Numbered from the stretch's first letter, positions 1 through 5,594 are shown. The stretch: DNA of 6,156 nt from Anaerolineae bacterium (GCA_021162125.1 JAGGZG010000083.1:1-6156), one strand, 5' to 3'. Made by a program: numbers and translations. Notes: generated by a model from the letters alone, not told the origin.

Positions 1-197
1 CGCGCCTGAGGAGCTAAAGCTGGCTGTCCACCTGCGTGGACAGGCGCGCCCACGCAGGTGGACGCTCGGCTGCAAGCCCTCTAGAGGCGATTTCAATCGC
101 TAACAGAAGTAGCCTGAGCAGTTACCCTCCTCGCAAAATGCAGGTACTCGCCTCCCTGGTGAGAGTGCAGGAGACTGCGCCAGGGGCTTCGCAAAGC
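1..197. other. Non-coding stretch rich in inverted repeats
   Basis: I recognise no protein or known RNA gene here. The stretch is unusually rich in perfect inverted repeats: nested arms at 24-63, a 10-base palindrome at 78-87 (CCTCTAGAGG), a 5-bp stem with TTCA loop at 87-100, and a composite hairpin at 154-185. In the last, CCCTGG (154-159) pairs with CCAGGG (180-185), and an inner GCAG/CTGC stem closes on a GAGA loop. A plus-strand frame is open from the left edge to a stop near 103, but its translation looks like noise. A structured RNA or the leader of a gene left of the window is possible, as is the 3' end of an unseen gene. I could not match it to RNase P RNA, tmRNA, SRP RNA or a riboswitch class by eye. 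Confidence 0.5.
24..63. repeat. Nested, mutually exclusive inverted repeats
   Basis: A perfect 14-bp inverted repeat pairs 26-39 with 50-63 (GTCCACCTGCGTGG / CCACGCAGGTGGAC) around a 10-base loop. The left arm is also part of a second perfect repeat, CTGTCCAC (24-31) with GTGGACAG (36-43), with a 4-base loop. The two hairpins share bases and cannot form together. The segment 43-50 is itself the palindrome GGCGCGCC. No T-run follows on either strand, so this is not a typical intrinsic terminator. It could be an RNA switch, a dimer-binding site or a factor-independent structural element. Confidence 0.7.
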
Positions 198-245
198 AAA
201 AACCGGCTTCCCTGCGTTGACGCTTCAGGTCAACCGGAAGCCGGT
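198..245 (-). terminator. Strong intrinsic (Rho-independent) terminator
   Basis: Read on the minus strand, ACCGGCTTCC (245-236) pairs perfectly with GGAAGCCGGT (211-202). Inside it a second stem, GTTGAC (234-229) with GTCAAC (221-216), closes a 7-base loop, with a small asymmetric internal loop (C235 against 212-215) between the stems. The outer stem runs directly into TTTTT (202-198), followed by GCTTTGC. This is a classic terminator for minus-strand transcription. It lies about 160 bases past the end of ttuA and serves ttuBA read-through, the short transcript from the 378-406 promoter, or both. The 5' arm can also fold on itself (ACCGG CTT CCGGT, 245-233), which would compete with the terminator stem. 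Confidence 0.82.
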
Positions 246-246
246 A

Positions 247-258
247 TCAGTCAGCCAT
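247..258 (-). CDS. Possible three-codon leader frame (Met-Ala-Asp-stop)
   Basis: On the minus strand ATG GCT GAC TGA occupies 258-247. It is preceded by a purine-rich SD-like tract, AAGGAGGGGGGTGAGATC (276-259), which resembles the complement of the 16S 3' end with extra Gs. The stop codon ends one base before the outer stem of the terminator at 245. A ribosome on this frame would cover the 5' arm of that stem, as expected of a translation-coupled attenuator. The peptide has no amino-acid bias that names a regulated pathway. Chance is a real alternative, because G-rich tracts are common in such DNA. After the stop, the frame stays open to about 105 but crosses the terminator, so I do not regard it as a gene. 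Confidence 0.25.
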   Translation of the reverse strand: MAD

Positions 259-377
259 GATCTCACCCCCCTCCTTGTGCGGTGACACGGGACAAACACG
301 TGGCACGCAACACGCTCAATTGCCCGGCGGGCCCATCAACAGCAATGGCCTCTCATCACGTTTTTCGTACGCGCTCT

Positions 378-406
378 ATTATAGCGGAAAACCGGGGTTT
401 TGTCTA
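378..406 (-). promoter_or_regulatory. Sigma-70/A-type promoter at the end of ttuA
   Basis: On the minus strand a -35 box TAGACA (406-401, 5 of 6 to consensus) and a perfect -10 box TATAAT (383-378) are separated by exactly 17 bases (400-384). The predicted start is near 371. The first three bases of the -35 box are the TAG stop codon of ttuA (406-404). The promoter therefore points away from ttuA into the non-coding region, and no protein gene follows inside the window. Confidence 0.6.
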
Positions 407-1324
407 CCTTTCAACGTCCTCCCACAGGCGGCAGAAAGCGCACATGTCCGGCGCAGTGGTCGGCTGGCCACACCTCGTGCAGTCGTGCAACTCCGGTCGG
501 CCCTGATCGCCGAAAGAGAGTCCCTGCTTTCTGGCCCGCAAGAAGCTGAGGTAAAAGCTCAGCTTGCTCCCCGGCGAGTGTGCTTCGAGCTGATTGAGCA
601 GATCTTTGTAGAAAAGGGTGGTCGCTCCCACGGCGTAGGGGCATTCGTCGTAGATGTAATCGATGCCGCGCACCAGGGCGTAAGCAGCGGTCTCCCGCTC
701 GTACAGGTGGACTAAGGGCTTAACCTTGCGCGCCAGCTTGGGATGAATTGCGGGTAGCACTGGCGCTTGACGGGCCAGGTAGCCCATCTGCCAGCGCAGG
801 GTGTTTTGCATGAGCACCGCCACCTCGTCGTCCAGGTTGTGTCCGGTGGCGATGCAGGCATACTCGCCCTCGTAGGCCACGCGGTTCATGACGTGCCGCT
901 TGATCAGTCCGCATACCGAGCACACCTTGCGTCCACGGTGCTTGGCGCGGGCGATCTCTGGCACGCTCATCCCGTAAGTAGCCTTCACGTCCACTACCTG
1001 AAAGTGCGCTCCTTCCCGTTCCGCTGCGAAGCGCTCCACGTAGCCTAACGATTCATCCGAGTAGGCTCCTTCCTCAATACCCAGCTTGATGTACAGTCCC
1101 TCAGCCTGGTAACCCAGGCGCAGAAGGACGTCCCACAGCCCCAGACTATCCTTGCCGCCGGAGACGGCGACCAGGATTTTGTCGTCGGGGCCGAACATCT
1201 GATATTTGTGAATGGTCCGCTGTACCCGCTCTGGAATCCATTCCAGGAAATGCTCTTCGCAAAGCGCCAGCTTGTGCTCGCGCATGTTGATCACGGCCGT
1301 GTGGCCGCACTTACGGCATTTCAA
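404..1324 (-). CDS. ttuA: TtuA-type tRNA 2-thiolation enzyme
   Basis: This is an ATP-dependent sulfurtransferase of the TtcA/TtuA/Ncs6 group, 306 aa and cytoplasmic. It adenylates a tRNA uridine and exchanges the oxygen for sulfur. An N-terminal zinc site (C3, C6, C22, H25) comes first, then the PP-loop SGGKDS (55-60). C135, C138 and C228 match the three cysteines that hold the [4Fe-4S] cluster in characterised TtuA. GHNLDDE (161-167) follows, and a C-terminal zinc site (C282, C285, C295, C298) closes the protein. The paired zinc sites and the upstream ThiS-like TtuB favour TtuA (s2U/s2T at position 54) over TtcA, which thiolates C32. The closely related archaeal/eukaryotic Ncs6 (U34) is a less likely alternative. 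The start is TTG at 1324-1322, supported by AAAGGGTG (1336-1329) and by the immediate MKCRKC zinc motif; the nearby ATG at 1319 is out of frame. It is transcribed with ttuB, 23 bases upstream. Confidence 0.9.
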   Translation of the reverse strand: MKCRKCGHTAVINMREHKLALCEEHFLEWIPERVQRTIHKYQMFGPDDKILVAVSGGKDSLGLWDVLLRLGYQAEGLYIKLGIEEGAYSDESLGYVERFAAEREGAHFQVVDVKATYGMSVPEIARAKHRGRKVCSVCGLIKRHVMNRVAYEGEYACIATGHNLDDEVAVLMQNTLRWQMGYLARQAPVLPAIHPKLARKVKPLVHLYERETAAYALVRGIDYIYDECPYAVGATTLFYKDLLNQLEAHSPGSKLSFYLSFLRARKQGLSFGDQGRPELHDCTRCGQPTTAPDMCAFCRLWEDVER

Positions 1325-1347
1325 GATTCACCCTTTCGTTTTTTACC

Positions 1348-1539
1348 TTATCCCCCCGATACCACTGCCACCAGTTTTATCTCATCTCCATCGCGCAGGA
1401 TGGTCTCCTCGTTGATCAGTTTGCCATCGCGCACGGGAAGCACGGCGTAGGGCTTCAGGCCCGTTTTCAGGATGGCGTCGCGCACTGTCATTCCCGGCTT
1501 TACCTCCCACTCTTTGTCCCGATATATTAATTTGACCAT
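1348..1539 (-). CDS. ttuB: TtuB-like ubiquitin-fold sulfur carrier (ThiS/MoaD family)
   Basis: This is a 63-aa beta-grasp protein ending in Val-Ser-Gly-Gly. In this family the C-terminal Gly-Gly is adenylated by an E1-like enzyme and converted to a thiocarboxylate that donates sulfur. The sequence has the pattern expected of ThiS/MoaD carriers: an N-terminal beta hairpin (VKLIYRDKEWEV), a helix starting at TVRDAILKTGL, and an LRDGDEIKLV stretch before the tail. Its place directly before ttuA points to TtuB as the tRNA-thiolation donor rather than to thiamine or molybdopterin synthesis. The E1-like TtuC and the cysteine desulfurase are not in the window. I chose the ATG at 1539-1537 because GAGGAGAC (1552-1545) lies 7 bases before it. 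A longer in-frame start at 1596 would overlap the promoter and adds residues unlike the family. Confidence 0.85.
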   Translation of the reverse strand: MVKLIYRDKEWEVKPGMTVRDAILKTGLKPYAVLPVRDGKLINEETILRDGDEIKLVAVVSGG

Positions 1540-1567
1540 TGCTTGTCTCCTCAGCGTGATGATCTGT

Positions 1568-1596
1568 ATTCTACCCGAAAACGACTTATAGGGCAA
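1568..1596 (-). promoter_or_regulatory. Promoter of the ttuB-ttuA operon
   Basis: On the minus strand TTGCCC (1596-1591) and TAGAAT (1573-1568, 5 of 6 to TATAAT) are separated by 17 bases. The predicted start is near 1561, giving a leader of about 22 nt that holds the ttuB SD site. It lies just past the terminator of the response-regulator unit, so ttuBA is transcribed independently. Confidence 0.6.
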
Positions 1597-1611
1597 GGCC
1601 CATCAGTATGT

Positions 1612-1638
1612 AAAACGCCACCTCCACGGTGGCGTTTT
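1612..1638 (-). terminator. Intrinsic terminator after the response regulator gene
   Basis: A perfect 11-bp stem, AAAACGCCACC (1612-1622) with GGTGGCGTTTT (1628-1638), has a 5-base loop. On the minus strand the stem ends in TTTT and continues ACAT. It lies about 107 bases past the receiver gene's stop and just upstream of the ttuB promoter. The A/T-flanked arms make it usable in both directions, but only minus-strand genes flank it. The bases between it and the gene (1639-1744) show no gene, only a short CGACC/GGTCG palindrome at 1717-1727. Confidence 0.8.
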
Positions 1639-1744
1639 GGGTTTTGGAGATATCTTGCCGGGCAGCACGTAGAACGGGTGCTATGTCTGTCACGGAGAGT
1701 GCAAGGGTGTCGAACACGACCGGGTCGGCGCTGATCTCTTAAGG

Positions 1745-2161
1745 TTACGCATTCAGGGAGACGAGACGCTCCTCGGCGATGAGTTCCCGGTAGCGTGCTA
1801 TGCCTCGCTCGATCACGGCCAGGATTTTCTCTGTGTCGTCAAAAGGTTTGCCCAGGTAATCATAGGCGCCGTACTTGATGGCCTTGATGGCGGTCTCCAT
1901 TGAAGCGTAAGCTGTCATCACTACGAAAACGACGTTTTTGTCCACCTCTCGCACGCGGCGCAGCAATTCGATCCCGTCCATGCCCGGCATCTTGATGTCG
2001 GCCAGTACCAGTGCGAACCCATCCTCCTCCAGCTTGAGCAGGCCCTCCGTCCCGCTGAGTGCGGTGTCCACTTCGTAGCCTTCCCCCTCAAGCAGGTACT
2101 CGAGGAACTCGCACATGCCAGGTTCGTCGTCCACTATCAAGATTCGTTCTTTGTTTCCCAT
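1745..2161 (-). CDS. Stand-alone response regulator receiver domain protein
   Basis: This is a 138-aa single-domain CheY-fold protein of two-component signalling. The acidic pair D11-D12, the phosphoacceptor D55 (in LADIKMPGMDG), T83 and the conserved K105 (GKPF) are all present, so it should bind Mg2+ and accept phosphate from a histidine kinase. The sequence is closest in style to receiver domains of NtrC/AtoC-type regulators (VMTAYASMETAIKAIKYGA). Here the protein stops about 20 residues after the receiver domain, with no ATPase or DNA-binding domain. Output is therefore through protein contact, or as an intermediate in a phosphorelay. No kinase lies beside it, so partner and signal are unknown. 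The ATG start has AGGGGG (2176-2171) 9 bases upstream. A -10-like TATACT (2251-2246, minus strand) could drive it, but I see no good -35 box. Confidence 0.92.
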   Translation of the reverse strand: MGNKERILIVDDEPGMCEFLEYLLEGEGYEVDTALSGTEGLLKLEEDGFALVLADIKMPGMDGIELLRRVREVDKNVVFVVMTAYASMETAIKAIKYGAYDYLGKPFDDTEKILAVIERGIARYRELIAEERLVSLNA

Positions 2162-2256
2162 GCCAGACTACCCCCTTCGCAGTTGACACCCATAACAGTT
2201 GGCCAGGATAGACAGCAGGCATCGGTGTCGAAACCCGCTATGTACAGTATAAAGTT

Positions 2257-2276
2257 ATCGGACCGGCCCGTCCGAT
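2257..2276 (-). terminator. Terminator-like hairpin abutting the EF-G stop codon
   Basis: ATCGGAC (2276-2270, minus strand) pairs perfectly with GTCCGAT (2263-2257) around a 6-base GC loop, beginning directly after the EF-G stop codon (2279-2277). The sequence after the stem, AACTTTATAC, has only a weak T-run, so termination may be partial. Some transcripts could then read on into the response regulator gene 115 bases downstream of the stop. I see no gene in 2162-2256. Confidence 0.5.
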
Positions 2277-4346
2277 CTACTTTCCTGCTTCGCGTTTGGC
2301 GGCGTCAATAATCTCCTGAGCGATGTGCGCTGGCACCTCTTCATAATGCGAGAGCGTCATGGTGAAGTACCCTCGTCCCTGGGTGATGGACCGCAGGTCA
2401 GTGGCATAGCGTTGCATCTCCGCCAGGGGAACCTGGGCAGTAACTATGCTCCATCCACGTTGCTGATCCATGCCCTGCACCCGCGCACGCTTGGTATTTA
2501 GATCGCCCAGCACGTCACCCATGTATTGCTCAGGTACGGTGATGACCACGTTCATAATGGGTTCCAGCAGCACCGGCCCGGCTTTCTGCATCGCCAGTTT
2601 GAACACTTCACGGCCGGCGATTTGGAAAGCGATGTCTTTGGAGTCAACAGGGTGCTCCTTGCCATCCACGACGGCGAGCTTAACATCCACTACCGGATAG
2701 CCGGCGATCACACCCTGTTCCATCACCTGCTTGACGCCCTTCTCGATGGAGGGCATGAAGGAGCTGGAGATGGCCCCGCCGAAAACTTCCCACACGTACT
2801 CGAAGCCGCTATCCCGTGGCAGTGGCTCAATTCGCACGTGTACCTCGGCAAATTGGCCCGCGCCTCCCGTCTGTTTCTTGTGCCGATATTGGGCATGGGC
2901 CGTCCTGGTCACTGTCTCCCGATAGGGTACTTTAGGGGTTGAGGTCTCGACACTCACGCCGAATTTGCTTTCCAGCCGGCGGACGGCGATGTCCACGTGG
3001 GCCTCTCCCATACCGGAGAGGATCACCTGGCGGGTGCTGGGCTCCTGCCGCCAATGCAGTGTGGGGTCTTCCTCGCACAGGCGGGTGAGCGCAGCGCCCA
3101 TTTTCGCCGAGTCCGCTTTGGTCTTGGGAGCCACGGCTACGTCGAAGATGGGAGATGGGAACTCGGGCGCGGGCAACAAAATGGGATGGTCCTTGTCGCA
3201 CAGTGTGTCCCCGGTGGATACACCGCTCAGCTTGGCCACGCCCCCCATGTCGCCGGCGGATACTTTGTTCACCGGGATTTGTTCCTTGCCCCGCAGGCAG
3301 TAGAGTTGACCCAACCGCTCCTCCTCGCCACGCCGGGCGTTGAACACCCGCGAATCGGATTCCATCGCGCCGCTGTATACCCGGAAGTAGGTCAGCTTGC
3401 CAACGTAGGGATCGGCCAGGGTCTTCCACACCAGGGCTGCCAGGGGACCAGCCTCGCTGGTTTCCAGGGGTACCTCTTCATTGGTGGCCAGGCCTCTGGC
3501 CAGTATGGGGGGAGCATCCAGCGGCGAGGGCATGTAAAGGGCCACGGCGTCCAGCAGGGCCTGGATGCCGATGTTCTGCGTTGCTGAGCCGCACAGTACG
3601 GGCACTATTGTCCTGTCCACCACGCCCGCCTTCACTCCACGGCGTAGCTCCTCCTCGCTGAGTTCACCCTGATCAAAGTACTTCTCAATAAGTTCGTCGT
3701 CACTTTCTGCTGCTGCTTCGATGAGTTGCAAGCGATAGTCGTCAATCTCGCCCTGGACCTGCGAGGGAATTTCACCTTGCTTGCCCTCGCTGCCCAGGTA
3801 GGCGCGCATTCCAACCAGGTCAACTACGCCCTGGAAGCTGCTTTCCTGGCCGATGGGCAGTTGAATGGGGATAAACCTCGCCTCAAACTTTTCGCTCAGC
3901 ATCTGGAGCACGCGCTCGAAGTTGGCGTTCTCGCGGTCCATCTTGTTGATGAATACCATGCGCGGCAGATTACGCTCGTCGGCGTAGCCCCACACCAGCT
4001 CTGTGCCTACCTCGACGCCGCCCACCGCGTCCAGCACGATGAGCACACTCTCCACCACGTGAATCGCACCCTTGACTTCGCCGACGAAATCCATGTAGCC
4101 AGGCGTGTCCAGCACGTTTAGTTTGTAGCCGTTCCATTCGCAGGGGATGACCGCCGTGTTCAGTGAGATTCCACGTCGAATTTCTTCCTCGTCGAAATCT
4201 GCTACCGTGTTCCCTTCGCCTACCCGCCCCAGGCGGCTGATCGCGCCCGTATCGAACAGCATCGCCTCGGCCAAGGACGTCTTCCCTGCGCTGCCGTGTG
4301 CCAACAAGGCCACATTGCGCAGTTGACCAATTTTGTACTCCTTCAT
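2277..4346 (-). CDS. fusA: EF-G-family translation GTPase (EF-G-like/FusA2 type)
   Basis: This is a 689-aa ribosome-associated GTPase with all EF-G domains. The G domain has the P-loop AHGSAGKTS (16-24), RRGISLNT (57-64), DTPGY (80-84), NKMD (134-137) and GSA (253-255). Domain II follows at about 300-390, domain III at about 395-470 (with SGMGEAH 444-450), domain IV at about 475-590 and domain V at about 595-685 (starting LLEPIM). Two positions differ from canonical EF-G: Tyr84 replaces the catalytic His of DTPGH, and the domain IV loop reads GGAGQF (494-499) instead of GGRGQY. As I recall, Tyr at the first is typical of the EF-G-like branch (Thermus EF-G-2, mycobacterial FusA2), so this is probably a paralogue and not the main translocase. 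No rpsL, rpsG or tuf is adjacent. The ATG start has AGGAGG 9 bases upstream. TetM-like protection proteins are less likely given the motifs. Whether the genome has another EF-G cannot be seen here. Confidence 0.9.
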   Translation of the reverse strand: MKEYKIGQLRNVALLAHGSAGKTSLAEAMLFDTGAISRLGRVGEGNTVADFDEEEIRRGISLNTAVIPCEWNGYKLNVLDTPGYMDFVGEVKGAIHVVESVLIVLDAVGGVEVGTELVWGYADERNLPRMVFINKMDRENANFERVLQMLSEKFEARFIPIQLPIGQESSFQGVVDLVGMRAYLGSEGKQGEIPSQVQGEIDDYRLQLIEAAAESDDELIEKYFDQGELSEEELRRGVKAGVVDRTIVPVLCGSATQNIGIQALLDAVALYMPSPLDAPPILARGLATNEEVPLETSEAGPLAALVWKTLADPYVGKLTYFRVYSGAMESDSRVFNARRGEEERLGQLYCLRGKEQIPVNKVSAGDMGGVAKLSGVSTGDTLCDKDHPILLPAPEFPSPIFDVAVAPKTKADSAKMGAALTRLCEEDPTLHWRQEPSTRQVILSGMGEAHVDIAVRRLESKFGVSVETSTPKVPYRETVTRTAHAQYRHKKQTGGAGQFAEVHVRIEPLPRDSGFEYVWEVFGGAISSSFMPSIEKGVKQVMEQGVIAGYPVVDVKLAVVDGKEHPVDSKDIAFQIAGREVFKLAMQKAGPVLLEPIMNVVITVPEQYMGDVLGDLNTKRARVQGMDQQRGWSIVTAQVPLAEMQRYATDLRSITQGRGYFTMTLSHYEEVPAHIAQEIIDAAKREAGK

Positions 4347-4362
4347 AAATGTTGTCCTCCTG

Positions 4363-4400
4363 AGAAAAGTTTGTACGCTCGCGTGCTATTTCCCTTTTCT
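4363..4400 (-). promoter_or_regulatory. Hairpin in the EF-G mRNA leader next to the SD site
   Basis: On the minus strand AGAAAAG (4400-4394... read from 4400 down) pairs with CTTTTCT (4369-4363). Within the loop, GCACGC and GCGTAC (4386-4381 and 4378-4373) form a short inner stem that includes one G-T pair. The outer 3' arm ends just before the AGGAGG SD. The leader from the predicted start (about 4438) to the ATG is about 92 nt, long for a simple housekeeping gene. It might tune translation, but no known regulatory class is recognised. Confidence 0.35.
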
Positions 4401-4444
4401 GGCGCAAAGCAGGAGCAGTGCGTACTCCGCAGCGCAGGGCCTAT

Positions 4445-4473
4445 ATTGTAAACCATTATCGGCGAGATGTCAA
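4445..4473 (-). promoter_or_regulatory. Strong sigma-70/A-type promoter of the EF-G gene
   Basis: On the minus strand a perfect TTGACA (4473-4468) and TACAAT (4450-4445, 5 of 6) are separated by exactly 17 bases. The predicted start is near 4438. This is the best promoter in the window by sequence and suggests strong expression of the EF-G paralogue. Confidence 0.75.
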
Positions 4474-4527
4474 AGGCGCATGTGGCTCTACCTGCACTCC
4501 CGTGGCCTGGAAGCCGCTTTTAGTAAT

Positions 4528-4561
4528 CAAGCCACCGGATCGGGTTGATTCCGGTGGCTTG
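4528..4561 (-). terminator. Long terminator-like hairpin after degV
   Basis: A perfect 12-bp stem, CAAGCCACCGGA (4528-4539) with TCCGGTGGCTTG (4550-4561), has a 10-base loop. It lies 40 bases beyond the degV stop and upstream of the EF-G promoter, where a degV terminator is expected. After the stem the minus strand reads ATTACTAAAA, with no T-run, so it would be a non-canonical terminator or a processing and stability hairpin. Confidence 0.55.
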
Positions 4562-4600
4562 TGGGGACTTTGTAGCGGGTTCCTCAGACTCGCCAGGCCG

Positions 4601-5458
4601 TTATTCTCCCTGGATGACGCGCTCGGTGCAGGCTGCCATCCCCAGTGCGCCTGGGCCCGCGTGAGTGCCGATTACCGGCCCAATCTGGGCCAGGTAAGAG
4701 GCTGTGCAATTGAGGCGTGACCGTGCTCTCTCCAATAGCGCCTGCCCTTCCTCCGGGGCCATGGCGTGGCCAATTGCCACACGTACCGGCTCGTCGCTCC
4801 CTATCTCCTCCACCATCACGTCCAGAAGCCGGTTCACGGCTTTGCGCTTGGTGCGTACTTTTTCCAGGGCCTCTATGCGGCCATCCTTGAAACAGAGGAT
4901 GGGTTTCACGTTGAGCAGTGTGCCGACCAACGCGGCTGCCCCGCCGATGCGCCCGCCTTTCTGCAGGTATTCCAGCGTGTCCACCACGAAGAACAGCCGT
5001 GTTTCGCGTGCCATCCGCTCTAGCATGGCCACCACCTCGGCGCGGCTCTGCCCGGCGGATACGGCCTCGGCGGCAGCGATGACCATTAACTCCAGACCTA
5101 TGGCGGTGGAAAGTGAGTCCACGACAGAAATTAGAGCGTCGGGCAGTTCTTTGCAGGCCATCAGTGCCGAATCAATGGTGCCACTGATTTTGCTGCTGAT
5201 GTGAATCGAGATCACTTCGCTTCCATCTCGGGTTAGCTCGGAGTAGAGGTCGTAAAATTCGCCGACGGCGGGTTGGGAAGTGGTGGGCAGGTTCTTGGCC
5301 TGGGCGAGCTTCTGGTAGAATTGCTCGTACGACAAGTCCAGACCTTCCTTGTAAATGCGATTGCCGAAGAGCACGTTTAACGGGATGACATGAATGCCGT
5401 AGCGCTGGACTATTTCCTCCGGTAGGTACGCTGTTGAATCGGTTACAATCTTGATCAT
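4601..5458 (-). CDS. degV: DegV family fatty-acid-binding protein (FakB-like)
   Basis: This is a 285-aa cytoplasmic protein. Characterised members (FakB) hold a fatty acid while the kinase FakA phosphorylates it for phospholipid synthesis; many other members are untested. Family motifs are clear: TDSTAYLP (6-13) at the N-terminus, TTSQP (59-63), SSKISGT (88-94), VDTLEYLQKGGRIG (159-172) and GPVIGTHAGPGALG (260-273) near the C-terminus. The length is typical of the family. I chose the ATG at 5458-5456 because GGAGAAGG (5470-5463) sits just upstream and MIKIVTDS is the usual N-terminus. The frame extends to 5524, but that extension would swallow the SD and the -10-like boxes. No fakA is nearby. 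It is a single-gene unit, divergent from the secreted protein gene. Confidence 0.93.
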   Translation of the reverse strand: MIKIVTDSTAYLPEEIVQRYGIHVIPLNVLFGNRIYKEGLDLSYEQFYQKLAQAKNLPTTSQPAVGEFYDLYSELTRDGSEVISIHISSKISGTIDSALMACKELPDALISVVDSLSTAIGLELMVIAAAEAVSAGQSRAEVVAMLERMARETRLFFVVDTLEYLQKGGRIGGAAALVGTLLNVKPILCFKDGRIEALEKVRTKRKAVNRLLDVMVEEIGSDEPVRVAIGHAMAPEEGQALLERARSRLNCTASYLAQIGPVIGTHAGPGALGMAACTERVIQGE

Positions 5459-5477
5459 AATTCCTTCTCCTTTTACG

Positions 5478-5510
5478 ATTATACGGATCCGCACTGCATT
5501 AACTATAACA
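5478..5510 (-). promoter_or_regulatory. Candidate -10 elements for degV
   Basis: Two -10-like boxes lie upstream of degV on the minus strand. One is an extended -10, TGTTATAGT (5510-5502), which would give a leader of about 37 nt. The other is a perfect TATAAT (5483-5478), which would give a leader of only about 13 nt. Neither has a good -35 box at the normal distance. One of them probably drives degV; I cannot say which. Confidence 0.35.
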
Positions 5511-5594
5511 CCGCTTCCTCTCATCGGTTGCGACGTATTTCAGAACAGAAGCCCACCGGTTCCAGGGGAGCGTTCCAATTGGACGTGGCTAAAG

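Larger units (their letters stand above)
198..371 (-). ncRNA. Candidate short transcript or leader RNA of about 174 nt
   Basis: This interval is bounded by a strong minus-strand promoter, with start near 371, and the intrinsic terminator ending near 198. Any RNA made from that promoter would be about 174 nt. It could fold locally: ATTGC (346-342, read on the minus strand) can pair with GCAAT (323-319), and GCCC/GGGC arms lie at 322-332. It carries three CGTGT motifs between about 287 and 315, then an SD-like tract (276-259) with a three-codon reading frame before the terminator. It matches no RNA family I know. It may be a small RNA, or an attenuated 5' leader whose target gene lies beyond the left edge. 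The boundaries are inferred from the signals alone. Confidence 0.35.

Noticed and set aside
87..100. GCGATTTCAATCGC, whose minus strand recalls the ATTGAAA ends of CRISPR repeats
   Set aside because: It occurs once only; no second copy or regular spacing exists in the window, so it is just a short hairpin.
163..186. AGTGCAGGAGACTGCGCC resembles the B12 box of cobalamin riboswitches
   Set aside because: The rest of the conserved cobalamin riboswitch core is absent on that strand; the match is a short GAGA-loop hairpin.
190..245. GCAAAGC followed by a CCGG stem, recalling the cyclic-di-GMP-I riboswitch
   Set aside because: The upstream partner strand and the conserved 3' core are missing; the element reads far better as a minus-strand terminator.
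105..258. Read-through of TGA at 249-247 as selenocysteine to make a protein of about 50 residues
   Set aside because: The frame crosses a strong terminator, shows no redox motif around the TGA, and its composition looks like chance.
36..260. Plus-strand 74-codon open frame in the left region
   Set aside because: It starts with GTG inside a perfect inverted repeat, lacks an SD site, runs through the opposite-strand terminator, and its protein is low-complexity and unlike any family.
2183..2212. Perfect TTGACA on the plus strand upstream of the response regulator
   Set aside because: No acceptable -10 box lies 16-19 bases downstream, and no plus-strand gene follows.
1706..2232. Nine-base direct repeat GGTGTCGAA at 1706-1714 and 2224-2232 flanking the response regulator gene
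   Set aside because: It is short and not at element ends, with no transposase or matching inverted termini; chance is likely in this base composition.
2932..3587. Long open frames overlapping the EF-G gene in other frames and on the opposite strand
   Set aside because: They are shadows of the GC-rich EF-G coding sequence, with no recognisable domains or SD sites.
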